A stretch of 64,000 nucleotides of DNA from Rhodopseudomonas rhenobacensis (GTDB lineage: Bacteria; Pseudomonadota; Alphaproteobacteria; Rhizobiales; Xanthobacteraceae), in NCBI RefSeq assembly GCF_014203125.1, contig NZ_JACHIH010000028.1:1-64000 (forward strand), given 5' to 3'. Position 1 is the stretch's first letter. Each line of letters opens with the position of its first letter. The notes below the pieces were generated by a model. The model had not been told where the DNA came from. It ran no database searches and worked only from the letters and a program-made list of their open reading frames with translations. Below are positions 27,221 to 37,300 of the stretch, in pieces. Both the position numbers and the translations under genes were made by a program.

Positions 27221-29185
27221 GTGTCCTTGCTAAGCCCTAAGTCCGTTTCCGTCCGAATTATGGTCGCCATCTCGCTGGTCAGCGCGGTGTCCTGCGTCGC
27301 CCTCGCCGGGTTTGGCGTCTGGCGTCAGCAGGAAGCCGTCGATCTGGCGTTACACCGCGAATTGCAGACCGACTACGCGAACATTCTCGGGGCCTTGGAT
27401 GGCGAGACCCGGACCGCGCTGGCGGTCAGTCACAGCCTGGCGACGATGCCGCAACTCAAGGCCGTGGTCCGCGCCGGCGACCGAGCCGGCGTGCTGGCGC
27501 TGCTGAAGGACGCGCTGCGGGACATTAAACCGCTGGGTCTGGAATTGCTCACCGTCCAGGTGCCGCCGCTCGTGACCCTCGCCCGGCTGCATAAACCCGC
27601 CTCATTCGGCGACGACGTCAGGCGCCGCAAGATGATCGTGCAGGTGTTTGAGACCAAGAAATCCGCGGGCGGCGTGGAGGCCGGCTTCGAGGCGCTGAAC
27701 ATCTTCGGAACCGCGCCGGTGCTCGACGGCGACGCCATGCTCGGCACCGTCGACACCGGCGCGCCGTTCGGCGCGACATTCGTCAAAACCATGAAGGCCC
27801 GCTTCGGCGTCGATATCGCGATCCATCAGCTGAAGGACGACGCGGTCAAGACGCTGGCGTCCACCCTGTCGACAGCAGCGCCGCAAAAGGCCGTGCTGCA
27901 ACGCGCGCTGAACGGCGAAACCATCATTCAGACCGACGACGCCGACGGCCGCCCGACCGCGGCCACGTTCGGCCCGATCAAGAATTTTTCCGGACAGCCG
28001 GTCGCCGTGGTCGAGATCGTCCGCGACACCAGCGCCTATCAGACGCTCCGGCACACCTCGATGCTGTGGTTCGCCGGCGCGACCTCGGCCGCCGTGCTGA
28101 TCGCAGCGCTGATCGCCGCCTGGCTCGGGCGGGGCATCGGTCAGCCGATCCGAGCGCTCGAAGGCGCGATGGCACAGATCACCGCCGGGCACCGCGATGT
28201 CACCGTCCCCGGTTCGCAGCGCAACGACGAAATCGGCGCCATGGCCCGTGAGGTCGAGGTGCTCAAGGATGGACTCGGCGAAGCCGCGCGGTTGCGCGGC
28301 GCTCAGGAGCAGCAGCGCGCCGAGGCCGAGGCCGAACGGCGGAACACGCTGCAAACGCTGGCGGCGCGTTTCGAATCCGGCGTCGGCGGCATCGTCGCCG
28401 CGGTCGGATCGGCCGCGGTCGATCTGCGCAGCACCGCGCAATCGATGGCACATAATGCCGAGGAAGCCTCCAGCCAGACCATAGCCGTCGCGGCTTCTTC
28501 CGAGGTGGCGACGAAAAACGCACAAGCCGTCGCCGCCGCGATCGAAGAACTCAACGCTTCGGTCAACGAGATCGCGCAACGCGTCAACGAATCCGCCAAG
28601 GTCGCGGGCTCGGCGCTCGGTCAGGCCAACAGCACCAACGCGCAAATCAACGGACTGGCTGACGCCGCGCAACGGATCGGCGACGTCGTCAAGCTGATCA
28701 GCGAGATCGCCGCGCAAACCAATCTGTTGGCGCTGAACGCCACCATCGAAGCGGCCCGGGCCGGCGACGCCGGTCGCGGCTTTGCGGTGGTCGCCTCCGA
28801 GGTCAAGGCGCTGGCGACCCAGACCTCGAAGGCCACCGACGAGATTTCCACCCAGGTGCTGGCGATCCAGAGCGCCACGCAACTGTCGGTCGATGCGATC
28901 GGCGGCATTACCTCGACGATCGGCCAGGTCAGCGAGATCGCCTCGGCGATCGCCGCCGCGGTCGAACAACAGAGCGCCGCGACCCGCGAGATCGCGCAGA
29001 ACGTCAGCGAGGCCGCGCGAGGCTCCAGCGAAGTGTCGGACAACATCGAGGGCGTCCGCCGCGCCGCCGAGCAGACCGGCGTCGCCGCCACCCGCGTCGT
29101 CGATTCGTCGGCGGAACTGTCACGCAACGGCGACATGCTGCGCACCCAGGTCGACGCGTTCCTGCGCGAGGTGCGAGCGGCGTAA
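27221..29185 (+). CDS. Methyl-accepting chemotaxis protein, tandem paralogue
   Basis: A 654-residue chemoreceptor with the same architecture as its upstream neighbour: helix, Cache-like periplasmic domain, helix, HAMP, signalling domain. The GTG at 27221 fits best because it gives an N-terminus equal to the paralogue's ([13 protein letters not shown] against [13 protein letters not shown]); a TTG at 27200 is also in frame. The sensor domain differs at many positions while the signalling half is almost identical at DNA level, even a few bases beyond the stop codon. It probably senses a related but different ligand. Confidence 0.92.
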   Translation: MSLLSPKSVSVRIMVAISLVSAVSCVALAGFGVWRQQEAVDLALHRELQTDYANILGALDGETRTALAVSHSLATMPQLKAVVRAGDRAGVLALLKDALRDIKPLGLELLTVQVPPLVTLARLHKPASFGDDVRRRKMIVQVFETKKSAGGVEAGFEALNIFGTAPVLDGDAMLGTVDTGAPFGATFVKTMKARFGVDIAIHQLKDDAVKTLASTLSTAAPQKAVLQRALNGETIIQTDDADGRPTAATFGPIKNFSGQPVAVVEIVRDTSAYQTLRHTSMLWFAGATSAAVLIAALIAAWLGRGIGQPIRALEGAMAQITAGHRDVTVPGSQRNDEIGAMAREVEVLKDGLGEAARLRGAQEQQRAEAEAERRNTLQTLAARFESGVGGIVAAVGSAAVDLRSTAQSMAHNAEEASSQTIAVAASSEVATKNAQAVAAAIEELNASVNEIAQRVNESAKVAGSALGQANSTNAQINGLADAAQRIGDVVKLISEIAAQTNLLALNATIEAARAGDAGRGFAVVASEVKALATQTSKATDEISTQVLAIQSATQLSVDAIGGITSTIGQVSEIASAIAAAVEQQSAATREIAQNVSEAARGSSEVSDNIEGVRRAAEQTGVAATRVVDSSAELSRNGDMLRTQVDAFLREVRAA

Positions 29186-29418
29186 CAACGACGGAGATTG
29201 CGTCGGCGCCGCTCGCGGCGCCGGCGCGTCGCGGCGGCATGAAACGCGCTGCCGCGTTGCGGCGGAAATCAAGAAGGGTTTTCTCGGAACATCGGTGCCG
29301 GTCGAACGATCCAAGCGTTCGCGCGCCACGCCCTGTTCAAGCGCGCCATTTCGGTTCAAGTTAGCGAAGCGAAGAAGCTCATCGAGCCACGCATCAGCGA
29401 TTTGAATCGGGAGACGCC

Positions 29419-30648
29419 ATGACCAGCCACGCGACCGCGCACACCGCAACGCCTGCCGCCTCGCCGACTCCGCATTTGCCGCAGGGCAAACCCGAAGCGC
29501 TCGGGCTGTCGACGCCGCGCCTCGCCGCCATGTCGGACGCCTTCAAGCGCGAGATCGACAAGGGCAACATTCCGGGCGTCACCGTGCTGGTCGCCCGCCG
29601 CGGCGCGATCGGCTGGTTCGAGGCGCTCGGACGGCAGAACCCGGCCGCCGCCGCGCCGATGAGCCAGGACAGCATCTTCCGCATCTTCTCGATGACCAAG
29701 CCGATCGTCTCGATCGCCATCATGCAGCTCGTCGAAGACGGCAAGCTCTTGCTCGACGACGCGCTGGCGACCTTCATCCCGGAATTCGCCGGTCAGAAAG
29801 TCGGCGTCGCGCGCGACGGCCGGCTCGAGCTGGTGGCGCCGACCCGGGCCATCACCATTCAGGACCTGCTGCGCCACACTTCCGGCATCGGCTACGAGCA
29901 CATCGGCAGCGGGCCGATCCAGACCGCGTATCTCGACGCCAAGCTCGGCAGCCGCAAGCTCAGCAACGCCGAACACGCCCGCCTCGTCGCCGGCATCCCG
30001 CTGCTGTGCCAGCCCGGCGCCGCGTTCAACTACAGCCGCTCCACCGATATTCTCGGCCGCGTGCTCGAAGTGGTCACCGGGCAGACGCTCGGCGCCGTGC
30101 TGCACGAGCGCGTGCTGGCGCCGCTGCAGATGAACGAGACCGCGTTCCACACCGGGCCGGAGAATGCCGCCCGCCTCGCCGAACCGTTCGCGAAAGATCC
30201 GTGGAGCGGCGAGCCGGTGAAGCTGTTCGACATGCTGGAACGGCCGGCCATGGAGTCCGGCGGCGGCGGGCTGACCTCGACCACGATGGACTATGCGCGG
30301 TTCTGCCAGATGCTGCTCAATGGCGGCACGCTCGACGGCACCCGCATCATCGGCCGCAAGACCCTGCAGCTGATGGCGTCGAACCACCTGGGCAGCCACG
30401 TGCCGGCCGACAGCTACATCCTGCCGCCCGGCCACGGCTTCGGCCTCGGCTTTGCGGTGCGCACCGAGCAGGGTCTCGCGCCATACGCCGGCTCGGTCGG
30501 CCAGTTCTTCTGGAGCGGCATCGCCGGCACCTTCTTCTGGATCGATCCCGCGGAAGATCTGTTCGCGGTGTTGATGTCGCAAGGCCCGGGGCAACGCGAG
30601 CACTTCCGCAACCTGGTCCGCAGCCTGGTCTACGCCGCGGTGGAGTAA
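29419..30648 (+). CDS. Serine beta-lactamase-fold hydrolase (class C / esterase type)
   Basis: A 409-residue member of the beta-lactamase/EstB family. The catalytic Ser-x-x-Lys is SMTK at residues 91-94, and FNYSRSTDILG holds the family tyrosine motif. There is no clear signal peptide, so it is probably cytoplasmic and an esterase or amidase rather than a resistance enzyme. RBS GGGAGACGCC precedes the ATG. A second, exported protein of the same family is encoded at 40053-41327. Confidence 0.85.
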   Translation: MTSHATAHTATPAASPTPHLPQGKPEALGLSTPRLAAMSDAFKREIDKGNIPGVTVLVARRGAIGWFEALGRQNPAAAAPMSQDSIFRIFSMTKPIVSIAIMQLVEDGKLLLDDALATFIPEFAGQKVGVARDGRLELVAPTRAITIQDLLRHTSGIGYEHIGSGPIQTAYLDAKLGSRKLSNAEHARLVAGIPLLCQPGAAFNYSRSTDILGRVLEVVTGQTLGAVLHERVLAPLQMNETAFHTGPENAARLAEPFAKDPWSGEPVKLFDMLERPAMESGGGGLTSTTMDYARFCQMLLNGGTLDGTRIIGRKTLQLMASNHLGSHVPADSYILPPGHGFGLGFAVRTEQGLAPYAGSVGQFFWSGIAGTFFWIDPAEDLFAVLMSQGPGQREHFRNLVRSLVYAAVE

Positions 30649-30670
30649 GCGCGCCCGCTGCAGCACCAGC

Positions 30671-30997
30671 GTCATCCTGAGAGCCCGGCGAAGCGCAGCG
30701 AAGCCGGGCATCTCGAAGGCCGAGCCTCAGGCACCCGTCTCCCGTCATCCTGAGGCTCGCCGCAAGAGCGGCGAGCCTCAGGATGACGTCGCTAGAGCAT
30801 TTTCGGTTAGGATTGATGCGGTTCAAGAGTCACGGGCCGTCATTCCGGGGCACGAGCAGCTTCGCTGCGAGTGAGCCCGGAATCCATAACCACCGCAGGG
30901 GTTATGGATTCCGGACTTGCTCGTTCTGACGAACTCGCAATCCGGAATGACGACGACATTTTGGTTGGATGATTCAGTCCTAACCAAAACGTCGCTA
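30671..30997. repeat. Cluster of palindromic intergenic repeats
   Basis: The gap holds three different elements: a GTCATCCTGAG...CTCAGGATGACG hairpin (about 30671-30786), a GTCATTCCGGGGC...CCGGAATGACG element (30839-30952) with an inner GGAATCCATAACC/GGTTATGGATTCC stem, and a flanking TTGGTTGGA/TCCTAACCAA dyad near the SDR stop. No gene is present. The last may help end transcription of the SDR gene. Confidence 0.75.
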
Positions 30998-31762
30998 ACT
31001 AATCGTCGCGCCGCCGTCGATCACGAGGGTCTGCCCGGTCATGAAGGTGCCGGCCGCCGAGGCCAGGAACACCGCGGCGCCGGCGATCTCGTCGGGCTCG
31101 CCGATCCGCAGCAGCGGCGAGCGCGCGGTGGAGGCTTTCAACGTCTCCGGATTGTCCCACAGCGCCTTGGCGAAATCGGTCTTGATCAGCCCCGGCGCGA
31201 TGCAATTGACGCGCACATTGTGCGGGCCGTATTCGCAGGCGAGGTTGCGCGCGAGCTGCATGTCGGCGGCTTTCGAAATGCAATAGGCGCCGATCACGGT
31301 GGAGCCCTTCAGCCCGCCGATCGACGACACGATGGTGATCGAGCCGTCGCGGCGCTCGATCATCTGCGGCGCCACCAGGGCGATCAGCCAGTGATTGGCG
31401 ACGATGTTGTTGTCGAGGATCTTGCGGAACTGATCATCGGAAATATCCGCCTGCGGCCCGTAATACGGATTCGACGCGGCGTTGCACACCAGCGTGTCGA
31501 TCGGCCCGAACACCCGGTTGGTTTCCTCGACCAGATGCTTGAGATCGTCCTTGGTGGAGATGTTGGCGGCGACCGGCAACGCCACGCGGCTGCCGATCTT
31601 GTCGTTGATGGCGTGCGCGACCTCCTCGCAGGCCTGCTGCTTGCGCGACGAGATCACCACATTGGCGCCGTGCTCGGCCATCCGCTCGGCGATGGCGCGG
31701 CCGATGCCGCGCGACGACCCGGTGATCACCGCGACTTTTCCCGACAGATCGAACAAACTCAT
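30995..31762 (-). CDS. SDR-family oxidoreductase
   Basis: A 255-residue classical short-chain dehydrogenase. It has the cofactor motif TGSSRGIGRAIAE, the NAA motif in VCNAASNPYYG, catalytic Ser (VSSIGG) and Tyr/Lys (YCISK). Many such enzymes oxidise or reduce acyl-CoA, sugar or steroid hydroxyls. It is 57 bp downstream of the histidine phosphatase gene and probably co-transcribed. The nearby APH kinase and acyl-CoA dehydrogenase suggest a lipid-type substrate, but that is inference. Confidence 0.88.
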   Translation of the reverse strand: MSLFDLSGKVAVITGSSRGIGRAIAERMAEHGANVVISSRKQQACEEVAHAINDKIGSRVALPVAANISTKDDLKHLVEETNRVFGPIDTLVCNAASNPYYGPQADISDDQFRKILDNNIVANHWLIALVAPQMIERRDGSITIVSSIGGLKGSTVIGAYCISKAADMQLARNLACEYGPHNVRVNCIAPGLIKTDFAKALWDNPETLKASTARSPLLRIGEPDEIAGAAVFLASAAGTFMTGQTLVIDGGATIS

Positions 31763-31819
31763 AAGTCTCTCCCCCAGATGGTCCGGCGGTTGCGCCGGTT
31801 GTTGATATCGCGCGACGCG

Positions 31820-32608
31820 TCACGCCAGCTTGTCGGGCGTTCCGACTTCCGCACCGGCCGGCTGATGCATCGCGGCGTGCGACGGATCGGCGATCCACGG
31901 CTGCTGATTGACCATCGGAATCCGCCAGCCGCTGTGCCCGGCGCTGGACAGATGATCGAGCCTTGTGATCGAGCAATTGTCGATCGTGAAGGCGAGCCCG
32001 CGCTCCGGCTGCCCGCCGAGCGCCAGACCGATCGCCGCCTTGATGGTGCCGCCATGCGCGACCGCGATCACGTCGCGGCCGGCGTGGGTTTCGGTGATGC
32101 GCTGAATGGCGTGGGCGACGCGATTGTACAGGTCCATGAAACTCTCGCCGTTCGGCGCCGGATCGTCGATCGGGGCGAACCAGTAGCTGCCGACCGCGAT
32201 CGGACGGCTGGCAAAGAACTCCGCGCGGTTCAATCCCTGCCAGTCGCCGAGATGCTGCTCGGACAGCTCGGCCTCGTGCGACAGCTCGCCGGGCCTCGGA
32301 AAGCCGGCGTCCCAGATCGCATGCGCGGTCTGATGGGTGCGCCGCAACGTGCTCGCGTACCACACCGCGTTGCGCGGCAGCACTTTGCCGACCGCGTCGA
32401 ACACCACCCGGTCGCTGGTATCGCAGCCGATGTCGGATTGACCGTAGATGCAGCCGCCGTCCTCGCGCACCGGGGCGTGCCGCACCCACCACCACCGCGT
32501 CGCGACTACGCCGGCCGGGATCGCGTGCTGCGCGACAAAGGGCGGCTTGACGCCGGACGGCTCGACCTCGGGCATCGTCACGTCAGCAGGCTTGGCGGGA
32601 TCGGACAT
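31820..32608 (-). CDS. Histidine phosphatase (phosphoglycerate mutase-like) family protein
   Basis: A 262-residue protein. The nucleophile motif is VRHAPV near residue 43 (the family's R-H-G/A), and the second histidine lies in VIAVAHGGTIKAA. The acidic residue region is LSHEAELSEQHLGDWQG. It removes phosphate from small substrates through a phosphohistidine. It shares an intergenic region with the divergent SDR gene at 32745. Confidence 0.85.
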   Translation of the reverse strand: MSDPAKPADVTMPEVEPSGVKPPFVAQHAIPAGVVATRWWWVRHAPVREDGGCIYGQSDIGCDTSDRVVFDAVGKVLPRNAVWYASTLRRTHQTAHAIWDAGFPRPGELSHEAELSEQHLGDWQGLNRAEFFASRPIAVGSYWFAPIDDPAPNGESFMDLYNRVAHAIQRITETHAGRDVIAVAHGGTIKAAIGLALGGQPERGLAFTIDNCSITRLDHLSSAGHSGWRIPMVNQQPWIADPSHAAMHQPAGAEVGTPDKLA

Positions 32609-32744
32609 TCGCTATAACCCTTTTGCTGTTCCACGATCGCTGGACGTCATTGTATCTGTTGCCTCAAGTCGCAGGTACTGACAAATGCGAATTGCAATTC
32701 CGCGATGCGGCAAACGCCGCGCGCCAACAACAAGGGAGATCCGC

Positions 32745-33530
32745 ATGGGCCGCCTGGAAGGCAAATCCGTCATCATCACCGGCGCCGGCAGCGGCATCGG
32801 CCGCGCCGCGGCGCTGCTGTTCACCAAGGAAGGCGCGCAGCTGATCGCGGTCGATCGCTCGGACGCCGTGCACGATACCGTCGAACTGGTGCACCGCGAG
32901 GGCGGCACCGCCGAAGCCGTGGTCGCCGATGCCGGCTGCGAGCGCGACGTCAAAGCCTTCATCGCCAAGGCGGTCCACAAGCACGGACGGCTCGACGCGA
33001 TCTGGGCCAATGCCGGGATCAGCGGCGGCCTGGTGCCGCTCGAGGAGCAGACCGTCGAGCATTGGCAGGAGGTGCTGCGGATCAACCTGATCGGGCCGTT
33101 CCTGGCGATCAAGCACGCCATGCCGCAGATGATCGCGCAGGAGCACGGCGCGATCGTGCTGACCGCCTCGGTCGCAGGCTTGAAGGCCGGCGCGTCGGGG
33201 CATCCTTACGCCGCCTCGAAGGCCGGGGTGATCAGCCTGGTGCAGACCACGGCGTATTCGTTGTCCGGCACCGGGGTGCGGATCAACGCGGTGTGTCCGG
33301 GGCTGATCGAGACCGGCATGACCAAGCCGGTGTTCGACAACGCCAAGGAGCGCGGCACCGCGCACAAGATCGGCCAGATCAATCCGTTGAAGCGCGCCGG
33401 CCAGCCGCACGAACTCGCCGCGATGGGGCTGTTCCTGGCGAGCGACGAAGCCTCCTACGTCAACGGCCAGGCGATCGCGGTCGACGGCGGCCTGACCGCG
33501 TCGATGCCTTATGTCGGGCGGCCGATTTGA
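32745..33530 (+). CDS. SDR-family oxidoreductase
   Basis: A 261-residue short-chain dehydrogenase starting at the ATG at 32745, directly after AAGGGAG. Motifs: TGAGSGIGRAAA, NAGIS, LTASVAG and YAASK. The C-terminal part (NGQAIAVDGG) is standard. It is divergent from the phosphatase-SDR pair. Substrate not readable. Confidence 0.88.
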   Translation: MGRLEGKSVIITGAGSGIGRAAALLFTKEGAQLIAVDRSDAVHDTVELVHREGGTAEAVVADAGCERDVKAFIAKAVHKHGRLDAIWANAGISGGLVPLEEQTVEHWQEVLRINLIGPFLAIKHAMPQMIAQEHGAIVLTASVAGLKAGASGHPYAASKAGVISLVQTTAYSLSGTGVRINAVCPGLIETGMTKPVFDNAKERGTAHKIGQINPLKRAGQPHELAAMGLFLASDEASYVNGQAIAVDGGLTASMPYVGRPI

Positions 33531-33640
33531 GTCTGCGCAGTGCCCTCGTCGCTCAATGTTTCGAGGCGCACGCTTGGCGATGACTTCGGGGAGCGTGCCG
33601 CGCGCTCCTCGGCCGCGAAGTGGCCACCGCATTTCAACGC

Positions 33641-33755
33641 GTCGTCCCTGCGCACGCAGGGACCCATAGGGCGCGGAGTCTCCTTTGCGCGATGGCTAAG
33701 GACATCGCTGATCTCGGACGCCAGGGGTGATGGGTCCCTGCCTGCGCAGGGACGA
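33641..33755. repeat. Palindromic intergenic repeat
   Basis: The left end GTCGTCCCTGCGCACGCAGG and right end CCTGCGCAGGGACGAC are inverted copies that together make a long hairpin. It fills most of the 315-bp gap between two convergent genes and may serve as a transcription end. No gene is seen in the gap. Confidence 0.75.
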
Positions 33756-33845
33756 CTCGTGGAGGCGCTATGCTGGATCGCGGCGACATGGCCAGCATGG
33801 CGCCGTCGAACAGGATGAGTTCGACGAGCCGCGCCACGCGCAGAC

Positions 33846-34904
33846 CTACTCCGCTCCGGCCTTCTGCGCGTAGCCCCAGGCCGCCTTCGCCAGCGGCACG
33901 GTGCGCGCGGCGGTTTCCATCGCCTTCGCGCTCGCTGCGGTGCCGTCGCGAATCCGCCCTGCGATGCCTTGGGTAATGCCGGCGAGGCGGAACAGATTGT
34001 AGGCGTAGTACCAGTTCAGATCCGGCACCTCGGGGCGGCCGGACGCCTTGCAGTAGATCTCGGCGGCCTCTTCCATGGTCGGGATGTTCAGCCCGGCGAA
34101 ATCCACCTCGGCGAGGCCCGGCATGGTCCATTGCATCAGCAAGTAAGTGAAATCCGCCATCGGATCGCCGAGCGTCGAGAGCTCCCAATCCAGCACCGCC
34201 TGCACCCGCGGCTTGCTGGCATGAAACACCATGTTGTCGATCCGATAGTCGCCATGCACCACGCAGACGCCGGCCTGCTGCGGCACGCTGCGCGGCAGCC
34301 ATTCGATCAGCCGGTCCATCTCCGGAATGCTCTGGGTCTCCGAGGCGCGGTACTGCTTGGTCCAGCGATCGACCTGGCGGGCGAAGTAATTGCCGGGCTT
34401 GCCGAAGTCGCCGAGCCCGATCGTTTCCGGATCGTAGCTGTGCAACCTGGCCAGCGTCTCGATCTTGGCGGTGAAGATGGCGCGGCGCTCCTCGCGCGGC
34501 AATTGCGGCAGCGCCGGATCCCAGAAGATCCGGCCCTCCTCCATCGACATGATGTAGAACGCGGCGCCGATCACCGCGTCGTCGGTGCAGAGCGCGTAAG
34601 CGCGCGCGACCGGAAAGCCCTGCTTACCGAGCGCCGCGATCACCTTGAACTCGCGATCCACCGCATGCGCCGACGGCAGCAATTTGCCGAACGGCTTGCG
34701 CCGCATCACATAGCAGCGCCCCGGCGTATCCAGCCGATAGGTCGGATTGGACTGGCCGCCCTTGAACTGCAGCACGGTCAACGGCCCGGCATAGCCCTCG
34801 ACGTACTCCGCCATCCAGCGATCGAGGCTTGCTTCATCGATACGATGCCGCTCCTCGACCGCCTTGGTGCCGGAGAATTCCTCATCCCGCCTTGACTCGA
34901 CCAA
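33846..34904 (-). CDS. APH-family kinase (ACAD10/11 N-domain / LvaA type)
   Basis: A 352-residue phosphotransferase of the aminoglycoside phosphotransferase fold. The ATP-site segment is VLQFKGGQSNPTYRL, and the catalytic loop is VCVVHGDYRIDNMVFH, followed by AVLDWELSTLGDP. Family members next to acyl-CoA dehydrogenases phosphorylate 4-hydroxyacyl-CoA rather than antibiotics, as in LvaA of levulinate breakdown and the animal ACAD10/11 fusions. The acyl-CoA dehydrogenase gene lies just upstream on the same strand, so this role is likely here. Confidence 0.85.
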   Translation of the reverse strand: MVESRRDEEFSGTKAVEERHRIDEASLDRWMAEYVEGYAGPLTVLQFKGGQSNPTYRLDTPGRCYVMRRKPFGKLLPSAHAVDREFKVIAALGKQGFPVARAYALCTDDAVIGAAFYIMSMEEGRIFWDPALPQLPREERRAIFTAKIETLARLHSYDPETIGLGDFGKPGNYFARQVDRWTKQYRASETQSIPEMDRLIEWLPRSVPQQAGVCVVHGDYRIDNMVFHASKPRVQAVLDWELSTLGDPMADFTYLLMQWTMPGLAEVDFAGLNIPTMEEAAEIYCKASGRPEVPDLNWYYAYNLFRLAGITQGIAGRIRDGTAASAKAMETAARTVPLAKAAWGYAQKAGAE

Positions 34905-34932
34905 ATCGACGCTCCTTCCGAGACCTCTTGCT

Positions 34933-35077
34933 ACCTCTCCCCGCTAGCGGGGAGAGGTCGGCGTTTCCGCGCCTGGCGCGGAAAGGCCGGGTGAGGGGGC
35001 GCCTCGTTCGTCTGCGACGCCTCAATCAACCTCAATGCCCCCTCACCCCAACCCTCTCCCCGCAAGCGGGGAGAGGG
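34933..35077. repeat. CTCTCCCCGC palindromic repeats
   Basis: Two perfect palindromes, ACCTCTCCCCGC with its complement at 34933-34958 and CCCTCTCCCCGC with its complement at 35052-35077, frame a GCCGGGTGAGGGGGC/GCCCCCTCACCCC pair. This dispersed element is common in Bradyrhizobiaceae. It lies in the gap between the acyl-CoA dehydrogenase and kinase genes and may lower expression of the kinase. Confidence 0.8.
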
Positions 35078-35111
35078 AGCGCGCTGCCGATGCCGCAACG
35101 CGCTCCCTCGA

Positions 35112-36350
35112 CTAGTGCTTGGCCGGGGCGTTGGCGTATTTGCGCATCTCCAGCCGGGCGATGGCGCGGTTGTGCACCTCGTCGGGGCCGTCGGCGAGCC
35201 GCAGCGTGCGGATGTGGGCGTAGTCCTTGGCCAGCCCGGCATCGTCGGAGACGCCGGCGCCGCCGAACGCCTGGATCGCGTTGTCGATGATCCGCAGCGC
35301 CATGTTGGGCGCCGCCACCTTGATCATCGCGATTTCGAGCTGCGCGGTCTTGTTGCCGACCTTGTCCATCATGTCGGCGGCTTTCAGGCACAGCAGCCGG
35401 GTCATCTCGATGTCGGTGCGGGCCTCGGCGATGCGCTGCTCCCACACCGAGAATTCGATGATCTTCTTGCCGAACGCGGTGCGCGACGACAGCCGCTTCA
35501 CCATCTTCTCCAGCGACTCTTCGGCCTTGCCGATGGTGCGCATGCAGTGATGGATGCGGCCGGGGCCGAGCCGGCCCTGCGCGATCTCGAAGCCGCGGCC
35601 CTCGCCGAGCAGGATGTTGCCGGCCGGGACGCGGACGTTCTCCAACAGCACCTGGCCGTGGCCGTGCGGCGCGTCGTCGAAGCCGAACACCGGCAGCATC
35701 TTCTCGACTGTGATGCCCTTGGCGTCACGCGGCACCAGAATCTGGGATTGCTGCTGATGCCGCGCCGCCGACGGATCGGTCTTGCCCATCACGATCAGCA
35801 CTTGGCAGCGCGGATCGCCGATCCCGGACGACCACCATTTGCGGCCGTTGATGACGTAGTCGTCGCCGTCGCGTTCGATCCTGGTCTCGATGTTGGTGGC
35901 GTCGGAGGACGCCACCGCGGGCTCGGTCATCAGGAAGGCGGAGCGGATTTCGCCGTCCATCAACGGGCGCAGCCACTGGCGCTTGTGCTCCTTGCTGCCG
36001 TAGCGCATCAGCACTTCCATGTTGCCGGTGTCCGGCGCCGAGCAGTTGAACACCTCGGAGGCGAAGCCGATGCGGCCCATCTGTTCGGAGAGCAGCGCGT
36101 ATTCCAGATTGCTGAGCCCGGCGCCGCGAAATTCGTCGTCTTCGTGCGACGACGGCGGCATGAACATGTTCCACAGGCCCTCGGCCTTGGCCTTCTTCTT
36201 GAGGTCTTCGAGGATCGGAATCACCTTCCAGCGATCGCCGGATTCGTCCTGCTCGCGATAGATCGGCACCGCCGGCCGGACGTGCGCGTCCATGAAGGCG
36301 TTGACGCGGTCGAGCCATTCGCGCTGGCGGTCGGACATGGTGAAATCCAT
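35112..36350 (-). CDS. Acyl-CoA dehydrogenase (ACAD10/11, LvaC type)
   Basis: From the ATG at 36350 ([15 protein letters not shown], ribosome binding site GAGGAAC) the protein has 412 residues. It has the FAD/acyl-CoA segments [32 protein letters not shown] and [20 protein letters not shown]. It oxidises or eliminates from acyl-CoA in the cytoplasm with transfer of electrons to ETF. The adjacent APH-family kinase gene suggests that the pair converts 4-hydroxyacyl-CoA through a phosphorylated intermediate. The 59 codons upstream in frame are not part of the protein. Confidence 0.88.
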   Translation of the reverse strand: MDFTMSDRQREWLDRVNAFMDAHVRPAVPIYREQDESGDRWKVIPILEDLKKKAKAEGLWNMFMPPSSHEDDEFRGAGLSNLEYALLSEQMGRIGFASEVFNCSAPDTGNMEVLMRYGSKEHKRQWLRPLMDGEIRSAFLMTEPAVASSDATNIETRIERDGDDYVINGRKWWSSGIGDPRCQVLIVMGKTDPSAARHQQQSQILVPRDAKGITVEKMLPVFGFDDAPHGHGQVLLENVRVPAGNILLGEGRGFEIAQGRLGPGRIHHCMRTIGKAEESLEKMVKRLSSRTAFGKKIIEFSVWEQRIAEARTDIEMTRLLCLKAADMMDKVGNKTAQLEIAMIKVAAPNMALRIIDNAIQAFGGAGVSDDAGLAKDYAHIRTLRLADGPDEVHNRAIARLEMRKYANAPAKH

Positions 36351-36535
36351 GGAGCGTTCCTCAGGTTTTTTGCGGCAATTGTTTGGGCGGCACTGTCTCC
36401 CCGTCGCGCGGCGTCTGCAAGGCCCTTGTGCGCCACGCGCTCGGCCGCTGCGGCAACCGCCGGACGGAATTTCTTTGCGGAAGCGAGCCACGCACGGCGA
36501 CGCGCATTGACAAGTCCCGCTGATCAAACGATGGT

Positions 36536-36553
36536 TTCATACAAGTGTTTGAA
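36536..36553 (+). promoter_or_regulatory. Dyad operator between acyl-CoA dehydrogenase and TetR genes
   Basis: TTCATACAAGTGTTTGAA is an imperfect palindrome (7 of 9 positions symmetrical). A TTGACA -35 hexamer lies at 36507-36512 on the plus strand, so the dyad covers the likely transcription start. It is a candidate binding site for the TetR protein encoded just downstream. Confidence 0.45.
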
Positions 36554-36586
36554 TTGCAAGCTCCCCGCCCTCCGACCTTGGACGCC

Positions 36587-37243
36587 ATGTTGAGCGACAC
36601 CCGCAGCGCGATCCTCACAGCGGCCGAGCGGCTCTATGCCGCACGCGGCTTCGCCGACGTCACGCTGCGCGACATCGTCGCCGAGGCCAACGTCAACCTC
36701 GCCGCGGTGAACTATCATTTCGGCTCCAAGGACGAATTGATCACCGAATTGTTCGTCAGCCGCTCGCTCGCCACCAACCGCGAGCGGCTCAACGAGTTGA
36801 AGGCGGCGGAAGCGGCCGGCGGCGGCCGCGCGCCGATCGATCAGGTGCTGCGCGCGCTGGTCGGCCCGACCTTGCGCGGCTGCCTCGGCCCCGACGAGCA
36901 GCGCTCCGACGCCGCGCGCTTCATGATCCGCGCCTCGGTCGAGGCGATCGCGCCGATCCACAAGATCCGCAACCGCGAGATCGATCACTTGCGCAAATTC
37001 GCCGCGGCGATGCGCCGTTCGCTGGCGAGCGTCGACGAGGTGGAGATTTACTGGGGGCTGCATTTTGCCCTCGCCATGGCGCACCAGACCATCCGCGACA
37101 GCGAACGGCTGCAAAAGCTCTCGGAGGGACGCTGCGACCTCGACGACGTCGACGGCGTGATCGACCGCGTGGTCGCCGTCGCGGCGACCGCGCTCGGTGC
37201 CGCCGCGAAGGCCGACAAGCCGGCGGCGCGGCGCGGCCGCTAG
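36587..37243 (+). CDS. TetR-family transcriptional regulator
   Basis: A 218-residue repressor with an N-terminal helix-turn-helix domain ([22 protein letters not shown], then LAAVNYHFGSKDELI) and a ligand-binding C-terminal part. I prefer the ATG at 36587; the GTG at 36545 is in frame but lies at the predicted transcription start. It is divergent from the acyl-CoA dehydrogenase-kinase pair, which it probably controls in response to an acyl-CoA or fatty acid. Confidence 0.88.
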   Translation: MLSDTRSAILTAAERLYAARGFADVTLRDIVAEANVNLAAVNYHFGSKDELITELFVSRSLATNRERLNELKAAEAAGGGRAPIDQVLRALVGPTLRGCLGPDEQRSDAARFMIRASVEAIAPIHKIRNREIDHLRKFAAAMRRSLASVDEVEIYWGLHFALAMAHQTIRDSERLQKLSEGRCDLDDVDGVIDRVVAVAATALGAAAKADKPAARRGR

Positions 37244-37260
37244 ACGGCGCCGCTCGAGAT

Positions 37261-37300
37261 TTGACAGCATCCTGTCGTTATGACAGAATGCTGTCATGAC
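37261..37300 (+). promoter_or_regulatory. MarR operator and promoter overlapping the start codon
   Basis: TGACAGCAT (37262-37270) is repeated in inverted form as ATGCTGTCA (37288-37296), and further TGTC/TGACA copies lie between and after. TTGACA at 37261 with CAGAAT at 37284 (17 bases between) makes a plausible promoter whose transcript would start almost at the ATG at 37296. This fits self-repression by the MarR protein, and possibly a leaderless message. Confidence 0.6.
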
